Positions 33,937 to 45,444 of a stretch of DNA of 64,000 nt are shown piece after piece; positions within the stretch are counted from its first letter, which is position 1, and each line of letters opens with the position of its first letter. The DNA comes from Budorcas taxicolor (taxonomy: Eukaryota; Chordata; Mammalia; Artiodactyla; Bovidae): positions 70,458,832 through 70,522,831 of the forward strand of contig NC_068924.1 in the NCBI RefSeq assembly GCF_023091745.1. The letters are read 5' to 3'. The translations under genes were made by a program, and so were the position numbers. The notes beneath the pieces were generated by a model. That model did not search any database and was not told the DNA's origin. It saw nothing but the letters and a program-made list of their open reading frames with translations.

Positions 33937-34688
33937 GTCTATTATAATCTCTAACTTGAAATACAGATATATGTTACAGATACAGATATAAACTGTAATA
34001 GATATACACACAGATCTAGGTATCCATTTATATCCACCAATTCTCTTCATACACTGAGATTTCCGGAGTGTTTTAATCATGCTCATGTGTCAGTTTCTAA
34101 AGAAAGAAAGGGCAAGGAAAACAGTGCTTTTTCACTTTTTCCCCTCTAGTTTCCTGACCTCAATCACTGAAGCTTGGAGTTACCATGAAATATTTATATT
34201 CATTTGTATATATATTTTTTAATTGAAGGTGGTTTATATGGAGCAGGGAAAGAGAAGAGGAGAGGTATTGACTGTGTTCTGGTGATTTTAATCGCAATTC
34301 CCTTTTGACTACTTTTAAGTAAAGGCTCATGGTGAGCTAAGAAAATGAATGACATGATTCTCATTTGTGTTACAGGGGTTCACTGTTTAACATTTACTTG
34401 CTGAGTTTATAGCTCCGTGGATGAATGGGTGAGTGGTTAACAAAGTAGATATAGGATTGAAAACACATTCCCATGGCACATTAATACCAGAGAAAAGGAA
34501 AACACTTAATTACCGGCACTGCTTTAACAGGTGAGTATGATATTCTCTAAATATAATGATCATGTTAATAAAAGCTAGTGCCTTCAGCCCCTGTTATGTG
34601 TCTGACATGGTATTTGGGGTGGGGGTGAGGGATAGGGAAGGTCAGTCATAAACACGAAAGATTTATTCAGTGTCTTGGAGTTTATAGC
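33937..34688. other. No gene seen
   Basis: AT-rich DNA with no recognised element. Confidence 0.5.
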
Positions 34689-34689
34689 A

Positions 34690-34880
34690 TCATTAGTTCT
34701 GTGCAGTCCTCACAGCAGCCTTTTTTAGGTAGGTCCTATCAGCTCTGTTTTATAAATGTGTAAACCAAGTTCCAGAGAGGGACGTGACTTGTCTGTAATA
34801 GGTAGGAAGTGTTGGAGTCAGAATCTAAAGTCAAATCTTTCTGACTCCAAAATTCATTCCTTTCCCCTACACTGGGCCGG
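34690..34880 (-). repeat. MIR SINE, antisense
   Basis: GCAGTCCTCACAGCAGCC, GTTTTATAAATGTGTAAACC, CCAGAGAGGGACGTGACTTG and CTTTCTGACTCCAAAATTC, in antisense MIR order. Confidence 0.8.
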
Positions 34881-34881
34881 C

Positions 34882-36255
34882 TTCTACCCCAGGTACATTG
34901 ATGATAGAGAACTAATTAATTAATTAATATACTCAATATTTTTTGTTCAACACAATCTGGTTTCATAGATAGTTTTATACTCTCTGGCTAAGTAATGATG
35001 ATTTTAATTTTGAATGCATTGTAGCATGTATGGTAAGGATTATCACTCATTAAACCTAACAGTGTTTTCACAAACCACAGGACTCCATCTAAATTTTCAG
35101 GTCAAAATTTAGCCATATCACCATAGGTTAACCATAGTAATGATGTTGCTAGATCACGTTCCATTTACATCCCCATTTCAAATGATAAATGGCTCCTAAC
35201 TATCCTTTCCAAATTTCAGTCCTCTGGTCAACCATCTCACCATCACCTGAACTTATTAAAAAATAGACTCCACGTTCTATTGAATCTAGGTGGGGGAGAA
35301 ACTGGGAAGTCTATGATTTCAACCCATTTTGTCTAAGTCATTTCAGACTATAACAAGTATGGGAACTGCCCCACTACAGATGGAGTAAGAAGTAGAATCT
35401 CATCTGTTTTATTGCTAAAAAGGGAATTGTGGAAAGCTCAAAACCACATCAAAAATAGTAGCAAATCCAGCCCTCTTCTCTAAGTGAGGAGTGGACTCCC
35501 AACCACCACTGCTGAAACAAACAAGAGGACAGACAAAGGCTGATGCAATCAATTGACTGTATTTCAGAACCAATCAGAGAGAGTCCTAGACTATAGCTGA
35601 TTCCCTAAAGCTTTGGCTTCTGCTGCTCTCCCTCATCCGTTGTGGCTATAGAACGTAGGTTTAAAAAAAAAAAAAAATTAGGCCTCCTGGACCATCAAGG
35701 AAAGGCAACTTCAATCATTTGATGCCGAGCTCAGCGATGTCTACATGTTCCAACTTTTCTTTTAATCCTCAACTCAGCCTCCCTCTAAGCTTGGTTCCCC
35801 AGAAGTTATATCAGATGTAGTTTCCATATTCTTCCCTCAATGCTAAAGCAAAAAAAAAAAAAGAAAAAAGCCTTCTACTTCTTTTCTTAGAGAAGAGTTC
35901 GATTAATTTCGAATAGGACAGAAGACCCTAAAGCAAAAACAACCCATTTGTGAAAGGTATCCAGCTTCTCCCCTACTCTACCCTCTCTCTTGAAACATTT
36001 CATTATCAGAAATGGATTATACTTTCCTTTCTTGCCAACAGAGTCTGATTAGCTTAAAAAAAAAAAAGCCAAGACTTTAAAAACACAAAAGATACTGTTT
36101 CCTGAGTCAGTCATTCAAGGTCTCAGATGCAATTCTCTCTTCCTAGGGTCACCAAATGAGTCTCTGTGTCTTATTAAAAACAGTAAAACTGAAATAGAAA
36201 TTAATGCTAAAACTTTATAACCTGGTTATAAACACACATATTCTTTATTATTCTC
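34882..36255. other. No gene seen; possible MER5 relic, short tandem TTAA
   Basis: Contains (TTAA)n at 34912-34929, A-runs near 35666 and 36057, and a weak MER5-like stretch at 35230-35340 (CACCTGAACTTATTAAAAA...GGTGGGGGAG). No frame of interest. Confidence 0.45.
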
Positions 36256-36259
36256 ATCA

Positions 36260-36462
36260 TTGCTGTTGCTTGTTGCTAAGTTGTGTTAGACTCTTTGCAA
36301 GCCTGTGGGCTGTAGCCCACCAGGCTCCTCTGTCCCTGGGATTTTTCCAGCCAAGAATACTGTAGTGGGTTGCCATTTCCTTCTCCAGGGCATCTTCCCA
36401 ACCCAGTTCACATCTCCTGAACTGGCAGGCAGACTCCTTACCACAGTCACCAGGGAGGGCCA
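36260..36462 (-). mobile_element. Bov-tA SINE, antisense
   Basis: Complete but with a short deletion near 36405. Head in reverse ends CAGTCACCAGGGAGGGCC. Confidence 0.9.
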
Positions 36463-36465
36463 TCC

Positions 36466-37124
36466 ACATCACTACCATTATTTTTTTCAGTTACCATGTT
36501 CCCTATCTCACAGTGAAATACAGTAGTAAAAGTTGCTTCATAAGAATGTACACCAATTGCTCCCTAAGTCACTGCCCTAAAATATGAAGAGAAATTACAG
36601 CGGTCTGCACTACAAATGTGTAGAGGGCTGCGTTCACCCCTTTCCAGCTCGTATGAGTAATCTAACCACTTTCTATAAACCAGTTTCTCTCTGCTTCATA
36701 GAACACAAATTCTGGACAATGACAAACTTTATACATGCTAAACAGAGATTCTTTCATCAAGAGTTTTAGGAAATAACGGAAACAATAAAATCTTTTTTCC
36801 TACGAGTTCAACAAAGTGCTGTGAATCTACAGAAGAAGATACCTTATTGGAGTTTTCCTCAGACTAAAATCATGGAACCATTTTTTCACAGAGCATCTTG
36901 AATAGCTGACATTCTACAAAATTCACCACAGGAAATGCCGATTATGGCCAACTTCTGTTAATGATCATTCTATCAGCAAATAGTGTTGAAAAACATCAGT
37001 GTTCTCAGCACTCTTCAGGAAAATAGGGTGGGAATGGAGAGCTGCCTAGAAATTAAAGGGAAGAAAAGCAAATAACATTTTCTCCTTGTCACACACAATG
37101 ACAGAATAACTTTAATAACTCCTG
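36466..37124. other. No gene seen
   Basis: Unique-looking AT-rich sequence without a recognised repeat or domain. Confidence 0.45.
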
Positions 37125-37126
37125 GT

Positions 37127-37340
37127 CTTCCCAGGTGGTGCTAGTGGTAAAGAACCCATCTGCCACTACAGGAAACATAAGAGACACGGGTTCGATCCCT
37201 TGGTCGGGAAGATCCCCTGGAAGAGGGCATGGCTACCCACTCCAGAATTCTTGCCTGGAAAATCGCCATGGACAGAGGAGCCTGGGAAGCTACAGTCGAC
37301 AGAGTTGCACAGAGTTGGACATGACTGAAGCGACTTAAAA
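37127..37340 (+). mobile_element. Bov-tA SINE
   Basis: Head GGTCTTCCCAGGTGGTGCTA of the GTGCTAGTGG subtype, complete body, tail GAAGCGACTTAAAACG. Confidence 0.95.
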
Positions 37341-37341
37341 C

Positions 37342-37558
37342 GCTGGTAACTACCTTACATGCCTTCTCATTCAGTCCTTTCACATGTTTCCTGAACTCCT
37401 GAGACTGTAACAGAGCACGCAGACTGTGAAGTCCTTCAATGACCTTCTTTCCTTGCATTTAAAAAGTTTAAAACTTTTTATCTGTGAGTACACAAATATA
37501 AATGTATAGAAATGCAAATGTGCAATCACATGTATTGTGACTGCTTTTAATCAATTAA
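37342..37558. other. No gene seen; short repeat at the end
   Basis: Short spacer with an (AATT)n-type run at 37549-37566. Confidence 0.5.
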
Positions 37559-37559
37559 T

Positions 37560-39110
37560 TAATTAATATTTTTCACACTATTTTTTTTCCCCCAGAAGCT
37601 TTAGGGTCACCACAAAACTGAGGGGAAGATAGATATTTCCCACACCCTACCCCATATATAAATAGCCTCCACCATTATCCACATTCCTCAACAGAGAGCT
37701 ACATTTGTTGCAATTGATGAACCTACATTGACACGTGATAATCACCTGGAGTCCTGGTTCATATTGGGTTTACTCTTGGTATTGCACATTCTATGTGTTT
37801 GGAAAATATACAATGTCATGTGTCTACTATTATAGTACACAGTTTCACTGCCTTAAAAGTCCTGTGTGCTCTGTCTTTCCACTCACCTCACCCCCGCTCT
37901 GACAACCACTGATCTTTTTACTGTCATATAGTTGGAATCACACAATATGTAGCTATTTCAGATTGGCTTATTTCACTTAGTAAGATGTATGTAAAGTTAT
38001 CCGTGTCTTTTCATGTCTTGATACCTAATTTCTCTTTAATATTGAATAATATTGCATTGTCTGGATGTATCCATTCACCTCCAGAAGAAAATATAATTTG
38101 GCAATTATAAGAAAAGCTGCTATAAACATTCATAAACATCTTTTCATTATGCTTATTTGCCACCTGTTTGTCTGTCTTGGTGACATGACTGTTAAAGTTT
38201 TTGTACCATTTTTAACATTTTTTGTTTGTTTTCTTATTGTTAAATTTTAACTGTACTTTGTATATTTTGGTTAAGAGTGATTTATCAGATGTGCCTTTTG
38301 CAAATATTTTCTCCCAGTCTGTGGCTTGTCTTATCATTCTTTTGATATTATCTTTCACAGAGCATACATTTTTAATACAAATAAAGTCCTACTTATCAAT
38401 TAGGTCTTCCCCGGGTGGCTCAGAGGGACTTCCCTGTGGTTCAGCTGGTAAGGAATCCACCTGAAGTTGGGAGACCTGGGTTCTATCTCTGGGTTCGAAA
38501 GATGTCCTGGAGTAGGAAATAGCAACATACTTCAGGATTCTTGCCTGGAAAAGTCCATGGACAGAGAAGCTTGGTGGGTCACAAAGAGTCAGACACTACT
38601 GAACAGCTGAGCACACATGTACTTATCAGTTATTTATAACATGCATTGTGGCTTTGGTGTTGTATCTAGAAAGGGATCACTATACCCAAGGTGATCTAGG
38701 CTTTCTCCTATGTCACCTTTCAGGATTTTTACAGATTTTGTCTTACACTGAGTTTTATGATCCATTTTGAGTTAATTTTTGTGAAGGGTGTAAACTTTGT
38801 ATCTATATTCTTTTCTTTATTTTTTGCATGTAGATGTCCAGTGCCCTGTGATGAGAAGGCTGTATTTGCTCTATTTTGTTACCTTTGCCCCTTTATAAAA
38901 GACCAGTTGCCTGTATTTATGTGAGTCTATTTGGGGACTTTCTCTTCCGTTTTATTTATCCATTCGGTTATTGTTTGGCCGACACTCCATCTTGATTGCT
39001 ATAGCTTTAAAGTAAGTCCTGAATTTAAGTCGTATCAGTCCTCTTAACTCTGTCCTTCTCCTTCAGTATTGTGTTGGGTGATTGTGCTTTTAGCACAGTA
39101 CTTTTTCCCT
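37560..39110 (-). mobile_element. L1 LINE (L1M class), antisense, split by a SINE
   Basis: Reads as the antisense of L1 from the 3' UTR into ORF2: GGAATCACACAATATGTAG, TCTCCCAGTCTGTGGCTTG, then after the SINE TGTTGTATCTAGAAAGG and TTTTGAGTTAATTTTTGTG. No intact frame. Confidence 0.85.
38403..38617 (+). mobile_element. Bov-tA SINE inside L1, duplicated head
   Basis: The tRNA-like head is present twice in tandem (38403-38422 and about 38427-38445). TACTTATCARTTA lies on both sides (38391 and 38620), a 13-bp target duplication within the L1. Confidence 0.9.
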
Positions 39111-39111
39111 T

Positions 39112-39448
39112 ACTGACGGATATTTTTTTTCAATCTCCTCCGCATACATCATCTCCCAGCTCAACCACACATACCGCGTGTTAACAGCCTTCCACATTTT
39201 CTCCTGTAGCTTTCTCCATCATCATATAATCACTTAACACACACATATTTCATCAGTTCTAAGATGCATCTTTGTCATATTTTAATGTCTCTGAAATTAA
39301 GATACATTTGATGGTTGCTGCAGAACACCCAAATGGTGACATAGTTGCTACTATCTATTACTGTCACATATGTATTTAAAGAATGAGAATTTCAGAAAAA
39401 AAAATCCTCAGAATGAGGTCTCAGGAAAAAAAAAAAAGCTGTAGTCAA
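39112..39448. other. No gene seen
   Basis: Two similar A-run blocks near 39395-39440 (TCAG followed by A-runs). Otherwise nothing recognised. Confidence 0.45.
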
Positions 39449-39452
39449 TGCT

Positions 39453-39731
39453 GCTGCTGCTGCTGCTGCTAAGTTGCTTCAGTCGTGTCTGACTTTGTGC
39501 GACCCCATAGACAGCAGCCCACTAGGCTCCTCTGTCCCTGGGATACTCCAGGCAAGAATACTAGAGTGGGTTGCCATTTCCTTCTCCAATGCATGAAAGT
39601 GAAAAGTGAAAGTGAAGTTGCTCAGTCGTGCCTGACTCTCAGCGACCCCATGGAGTGCAGCCTACCAGGCTCCTCTATCCATGGGATTTTCCAGGCAAGA
39701 GTACTGGAGTGGGTTGCCATTGCCTTCTCTG
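39453..39731 (-). mobile_element. BOV-A2 SINE, antisense
   Basis: A (TGC)n tail at 39450-39470, two Bov-A units, linker AAAGTGAAAAGTGAAAGTG. AGTCAATGCTG occurs on both sides (39444 and 39732), an 11-bp target duplication. Confidence 0.95.
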
Positions 39732-39734
39732 AGT

Positions 39735-41320
39735 CAATGCTGGAGTTCTTATTTTTAAAATGCTAATAATCTTAATTGCAGAGGAAGACATTGGTGGAAA
39801 CCAAAATATCTATGACTGCATTTTGGAAGGGACTCAGAAAAATTATTCTGTGGATGTGACATTTTAATAAAACTGATCAATTTGCTTTGCTTACATGCTC
39901 CTTTTTATGAATAACAAAGTTACATAAGACAAGCATTGATATTTAGTTAATTCTAAAAGGTCTCTTTAAATGAAAATTAAACTTCTAATTGATAAAAAAG
40001 TCTTCCGTCAGAGTTTAATCTCAGCACTTTTTTTCTTTACATTATATGAAATGATGGTGTGTTTCACAATCAGTAGTACTTCAGGTTCAGTAAAATACAG
40101 TACTTAAACACATACACATAAAGTCTTTCATTTTTTATACAAAGAGAATCATATTTTATACAATTTACTTTTATTTTGTTTGTCTCACTCAGTGATAGCT
40201 TATAAAAATGTCTCCAAATCAAAGAGGCACATTTCAAATTCATTCACTTTATTGGCTAAATAATATTCCACAGTGACTAGGAATGTCATTTTGAGGAATA
40301 TTCACTTATTTTTATACAATCTAACCTTCGATATCTGGCCTGTCATTCCCAAGTCAGTAATGCTTTTTCACTGACTATCTAAATATTAACATTCCACGTT
40401 TTATCCCTTGTGTACCTTAGGAAAATCAGCATCAGTGGCTTTTGTCACTAATCTAGGCCTTGCACCCAATTTTGACCAATGGCATACCTAAAGAGCAGCA
40501 TACATTCCTGACAACACAGTGGGAATCAGAGGGCTTTTGCATCAAATCCTAGGATTCAAATATTGAAACCTAGATCACGCTGCCTCAGTGGAGTAGTCCA
40601 AAATTCAGTACTACTGCCTCTTGTAAAATCTGACCCATAGGATCCTTGACACTATTCATATCCTCATAACCAGGCAATCACATACTCTGGTTTGCCTAGA
40701 ACAGTCCAAGTTTTGTCTGTGGCCCCAGGGTAATTTTATAATAAAGTCACCTTCACTCTCAAAACCATCTCATGGTCATGCTCTTCAAAAGAGTCAAGGG
40801 CAGCCTGACAGATATACCTGGTGGTGCAGAGCTGATCTAGCTCCCCACTGGTAAGGTTCAAGGGATTATGAGTGCAGAGCTGGAGTGGAAAGACCTTAGG
40901 ACCAAAACCCATCACCTCTGTTGTCAGTCGTTCAATAGAGCTGTTTTATCTGGAAAAAGTGAATGTGCTAATGTTTGAAAATTTTCCTAGTCGAAATGAT
41001 CTGCATGACGAAGTGAAGAAAGAGACAACTTAGAGATAGGTCTATAGTTCCTGTCCTCTGAAAAAAAGACTCTAGGATGGTAGACCTGACATCCTCCTGA
41101 GATTGTTTATCTCAGAGACATTGTGGTGCCAAGACCCCTCACACCCAACCTTCAGAGAGGAGGCCTGACAGGTCTCAGAGGAAAGCTTAGACAGAGTCAA
41201 ATCAGCTTCGGTTTCAACTCTTTCCATCATAGTATTGCATCCAGAAAACCAACAAGCTGGTTTAAGTTAGTCAAGCAAATATTTTACTACCTGGGGTCAT
41301 ATAACTATCATATAAATATA
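39735..41320. other. No gene seen; possible old L1 at 40130-40345
   Basis: 40130-40345 has TTATTGGCTAAATAATATTCC, which resembles antisense L1M-type 3' sequence. The rest looks unique. No frame of interest. Confidence 0.4.
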
Positions 41321-41325
41321 TTGCT

Positions 41326-41562
41326 GTTTTTCTTCAGTTGCCCAGTCATATCTGACTCTTTGGGACCCCGTGGACTGCAGCATGCCTAGCCTCCCTGTCA
41401 CTCACCATCTCCCAAAGTTTGCCCAAGTTCACGTCCATTGCATCTGTGATGCCATCCAGCCATCTTATCCTCTGATGCCCTCTCCTCCTTCTACCCTCAA
41501 TCTTTCCCAGCAACGGGGATTTTTCCACTGAGTTTGCTGTTCCCATTAGATGACCAAAATAC
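41326..41562 (-). mobile_element. BovB LINE 3' end, antisense
   Basis: TTCAGTTGCCCAGTCATATC through CAATCTTTCCCAGCAACGGG, the last about 235 bases of BovB in reverse. The 66-residue minus frame 41346-41546 is the BovB C-terminal remnant. Confidence 0.85.
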
Positions 41563-41575
41563 TAGATATAAGAAA

Positions 41576-41612
41576 TCATATATATATATATGGTTATATA
41601 CATATATATATG
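41576..41612. repeat. TA-rich simple repeat
   Basis: Two TA runs separated by GGTTATATACA, directly upstream of a Bov-tA head. Confidence 0.9.
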
Positions 41613-41818
41613 GGTTTCCCTGGTGGCTCAGATGGTAAAAAATCTGCTTACAATGTGGGAGACTGGGGTTTGATCCCTGGGTCAGGAAGATCCCCTGGAG
41701 AAGGAAATGGCAACCCACTCCAGGATTCTTGCCTGGGAAATCCTATGGACAGAGGAATCTGCTGGTCTAAAGTCCATGGGGCTGCAAATGATTCTGACAC
41801 AATTTAGTGACTAAGCAA
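41613..41818 (+). mobile_element. Bov-tA SINE
   Basis: Head TTTCCCTGGTGGCTCAGATG, complete body, tail GCAACAATAATAACAA. Confidence 0.95.
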
Positions 41819-41820
41819 CA

Positions 41821-42250
41821 ATAATAACAAGTAAGTTCTATCTAGCTTTTATTACTTCCCTACACTATATATAAAAACAATTCTATGTAGGTTTTCCAGT
41901 AACAGTTCTAACTGAGTTCTCAGCTTACAGTCCACATCAACTGCTAAGTTTGTGAAGGAAGAAATATTCATGGTCATTCCAGCCTGATTCCTCATCTGTC
42001 ACCAACTACATAAAACTGATTAAGAACCACTTGGCAGAGCACAGTCAATTCCCAGAATCATGAAAAATTAATGAAAAAATCACCAGTGTTGCTTTAAGCC
42101 TCAGAGTTTTGGGGTGCTCCTTTGCATGGTAGTAGATAGATGAAAATACACACACACACACACACACACATATGCATAAGCGTAGTCTAGAAGAAAGACT
42201 GTATTATGGAGGAAGAAGTAGATGCCAGACCAGAGCAATGTATGAAAAGT
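41821..42250. other. No gene seen; CA microsatellite
   Basis: Includes a (CA)n run of about 24 bases at 42147-42170. Confidence 0.55.
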
Positions 42251-42722
42251 GAAAGTGAAAGTGAAGTCTCTCAGTCGTGTCTGACTCTTTGCCACCCCGA
42301 GGACTGTAACCTACCAGGCTCCTCTGTCCATGGGATTCTCCAGGCAAGAATACTGGGGTGGGTTGCCATTTCCTTCTCAAATGCGTGAAAGTGAAGTCGC
42401 TCAGCCGTGTCCGACTCTTTGCGACCCCGAGGACTGTAACCTACCAGGCTCCTCTGTCCATGGGATTCTCCAGGCAAGAATACTGGGGTGGGTTGCCATT
42501 TCCTTCTCAAATGCGTGAAAGTGAAGTCGCTCAGCCGTGTCCGACTCTTTGCGACCCCGAGGACTGTAACCTACAAGGCTCCTCTGTCCATGGCATTCTC
42601 CAGGCAAGAATACTGGGGTGGGTTGCCATTTCCTTCTCCAGGGGATCTTCCCAACCCAGGGACTGAACCCGGGTCTTCCGCCTTGTAGGCAAACGCTTTA
42701 ACCTCTGAGCCACCAGGGAAGC
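42251..42722 (-). mobile_element. Bov-tA with three tandem Bov-A units
   Basis: Three Bov-A units of exactly 130 bp (42251-42380, 42381-42510, 42511-42640) followed by one tRNA-derived head (42641-42722) in reverse. Units 2 and 3 differ at about three positions. Units 1 and 2 are identical after the first 33 bases. All three share CCCCGAGGACTG where the common form is CCCCATGGACTG. Usual elements have one unit with a head (Bov-tA) or two without (BOV-A2). Confidence 0.9.
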
Positions 42723-42763
42723 CCACTAAATTCAAATAATTCATTCACTAGGCATTTTATCTG

Positions 42764-42892
42764 GAGAAGGCAATGGCAACCCACTCCAGTGCTCTTGCCT
42801 GGAGAATCCCAGGGATGGCAGAGCCTGGTGGGCTGCCGTCTATGGGGTCACACAGAGTTGGACACGACTGAAGCAACTTAGCAGCAGCAGCA
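42764..42892 (+). mobile_element. Bov-A SINE monomer
   Basis: One unit from TGGAGAAGGCAATGGCAACC to an (AGC)n tail. AGGCATTTTATCT occurs on both sides (42751 and 42893), a 13-bp target duplication. Confidence 0.95.
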
Positions 42893-42899
42893 GGCATTT

Positions 42900-43898
42900 T
42901 ATCTAATATACAAAAGGCCAGGTCATACAAACATGAGTACTGAATAGTTTCTGCTCCAGGGGAAGTCACAACTTAAGGAAGGCATTATCTATAAGGCATT
43001 ATCTATAAGCAAGCAAAAATAAGACGGCACATGCCCTCCAGAAGAAGATATGGGAGCAAGAAAGAGGAAATCACAAATTCTGAATAGAGACAAGGAAAGG
43101 AAGAAATTTTCAAAACAAAAAGGTGAATGCATTCTGGAAAGTGGAAAGTAAAACAATAAAACCTCCTGATGAAAAGTAGAAACGAAAAAAATAGAGAAGT
43201 GTTAAACTGCGTGACTTATTTAGGGGCTGCAAGAAGTCAGATACGGCTTGAGTATAAGGGACAAGTAGGGGTGGTGAGAAATAGTGGAGGATGAAGGGAA
43301 CAACATTTTAAAAGGAGTTTGGGCTAATCCACAGGCTGAAAGAAGACAGTCACTGAGATGAAGAAAAGCCTAACTCACTGACCAAACACCAAGAAGACAA
43401 CCCTGATGGCTTTAGAGTATTTGCAGAAGAATCAGAAAAGTTGATTACTATCAATCAACTCAAATAGCATCACTACAGTTTACACATCTTTCTTAGAAAG
43501 TACTAGGCTGTCACCCTAAGGGTTCTCTGAAAAGGGGTCGGCCACTCAAGTTCAGTCCTAATAAACACTTGAGTTTATTAAATGAAAGTAACTTATGTTA
43601 CATGTCAGTGTCCTTTCTAATGTTCTGTTTCCATCTCCATATTCTTCTTTACTACTACACTCACAACTTCTAACTGAAGAGAATCACTGTTTACATATCC
43701 TCACATACTGGAAAAAATCTCATTTCAAAACTGAATGAAATGATCATTACGAATGAAATGATCATTTCAAATGAAAATGAAATTGCCAACAAGTGAAGGC
43801 ATGAGTGTACGGCTATAACTCAATCACCACATTGAGACTTGAAGACACAGTTCTAAGGGCACCCAAATTATCTTATTTCTCTGATGATGGTATTGCAT
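42900..43898. other. No gene seen; two short tandem repeats
   Basis: 42980-43007 is two copies of a 14-mer (AGGCATTATCTATA), and 43733-43768 is two copies of an 18-mer (GAATGAAATGATCATT plus two bases). Otherwise nothing recognised. Confidence 0.5.
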
Positions 43899-43899
43899 T

Positions 43900-44024
43900 T
43901 GCTAAATGCTAAGTTGCTTCAGTCATGTCTGACTCTTTGTGACCCTATGGAACATAGCCCAGGCTCTTCTGTCCATGAGATTCTCTAGTCAAGAATGCTG
44001 GAGTGGGTTGCCATGCCCTTCTCC
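43900..44024 (-). mobile_element. Bov-A SINE monomer, antisense
   Basis: Starts AATGCTAAGTTGCTTCAGTC and ends CCTTCTCC. ATGGTATT occurs before (43887) and directly after (44027), and the second copy overlaps the first bases of the mariner that follows. Confidence 0.9.
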
Positions 44025-44098
44025 AAATGGTATTAGGTTGGTGCTGAAGTAATTGTGGTTTTGTATTGTTGGATTTTGTTATATGATATTAGAATACA

Positions 44099-44300
44099 GG
44101 GGCTTCCCAGGTGGTGCTATTTGTAGGAGATGTGGGTTTGATCCCTGGGTCAGGAAGATGCCCTACAGGAGGGCATGTCAACCCATTCCAGGGTTCTTAC
44201 CTGGAGAATCCCATGGACGGAGGAGTTTGGCAGGCTACAGTCCATAGGGCTGCAAAGAGTTGGACATGACTGAAGCGACAAAGCATGCATACATACACTG
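44099..44300 (+). mobile_element. Bov-tA SINE in mariner, internally deleted
   Basis: Starts GGGGCTTCCCAGGTGGTGCT and lacks about 30 bases of the head. GAATACA on both sides (44092-44098 and 44301-44307) is its target duplication in the mariner. Confidence 0.9.
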
Positions 44301-44374
44301 GAATACATTCTTACATAAATGCAGTTATATTATACATCATCTTAATCATTTAGTATTATACATCATTTCTCAAT

Positions 44375-44905
44375 AAGATTATGATGTGCAATGTAAATTG
44401 GGTTTTATATGACAACCAGAGACGACCAGCTCGGTGGTTGGGCTGAGAAGCTCCAAAGCACCTCCCAAAACCAAGTTAAACTTGCACTAAAAGGCGGCCA
44501 AGGTCACTGTTTGGTGGTCTGCTGCTGGCCTGATCCACTACAGTTTTAGGAATCCTGGTGAAATCATTACATCTGAGGAGTATGCTCAGCAAGTTGTTGA
44601 GATGCACAGAAAACTGCAATGACCACAGACGACACTGGTCAACAGAATGGGCCCAATTCTTCTCCAAGTGTGCCTGATCGCACTTCACACAACCAAACTT
44701 CGAAAGCTGAGTGAATTTGGCTACTAAGTTTTGTCTCATTCACCATATTCACCTGACCTCTTGCCAACCAACTACCAGTTCTTCAAGCATCTTGACAACT
44801 TTTTGCAGGGAAAATGCAGGAGGCAAAAAATGCTTTCCAAGAATTTGTCAAGTCCTGAAGCACAGATTTTTATGCTACAGGAATAAACAAACTTATGTCT
44901 TGTTG
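44375..44905 (+). pseudogene. Mariner transposase remnant, C-terminal half
   Basis: Recognisable parts: CNVNWVLYDN (from the CDEKW region), YSPDL with PTNYQFFKHL, and a terminal FYAT-like end. The first catalytic Asp (in CDEKW) is Asn at 44390-44392, the HDNARPH region is disrupted, and the third catalytic position is Asn (44770-44772). Several frameshifts. Not functional. Confidence 0.8.
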
Positions 44906-45094
44906 GCAAAAATATGTTGATTGTAATGGCTCCTATTTTTATTAATAAAGCTGTGTTTGAGCCTAGTTATAATGATTTAAAATTCATGGTCCGAAACTGC
45001 AGTTACTTTTTCACCAGCGCAACAGTACTCTTGATCATTCTTCCTGCAGCTTTCTTTCATTGGAACTCAAAACTTGTCCTAATCCTCTTGGACA

Positions 45095-45218
45095 GTTCTT
45101 TCAATATCAGCTAAATACAGGGGCTTCCCAGGTGGTGCTATTTGTAGGAGATGTGGGTTTGATCCCTGGGTCAGGAAGATGCCCTAGAGGAGGGCATGTT
45201 CTTTCAATATCAGCTAAA
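45095..45218 (+). repeat. Short templated copy flanked by a 21-bp duplication
   Basis: 45116-45198 repeats 44095-44177 with one mismatch and no gaps. It is a piece of the deleted Bov-tA plus TACA from the mariner beside it. A 21-bp direct repeat (45095-45115 and 45198-45218) flanks it. There is no poly(A) or simple tail. Confidence 0.9.
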
Positions 45219-45444
45219 ATCTCTTTACATTGCTCAGCTCTTTTTAATATCAGATAAAATTTCATGAACAAGTAGTAAGAAATAGGGGCACAACCTCCAA
45301 ATAAACAATTAATCTTTTTGAAGAGTAACTAGAAAGGTGATTAATGCACCCCCACCCACCTCGATGCATTAGAAATGAATTACATTCAATGTAAAATACT
45401 ATAACTAACATACTTTATATTCATAGCTACTGTTAATAATATTG

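Larger units (their letters stand above)
44033..45022 (+). mobile_element. Hsmar1-like mariner, deletion derivative
   Basis: Left end TTAGGTTGGTGCTGAAGTAA follows a TA. The right end (TTTTTCACCAGCGCAA) is a degraded inverted copy. The transposase first half is deleted: the sequence jumps near 44373 at CATTTCTC, a motif that in the longer copy occurs twice, at about 47718 and 48915. A Bov-tA sits inside the left end. Non-autonomous and decayed. Confidence 0.85.

Noticed and set aside
42251..42640. CRISPR-like regular repeats
   Set aside because: The 130-bp units are Bov-A SINE sequence without spacers, in a eukaryotic genome.
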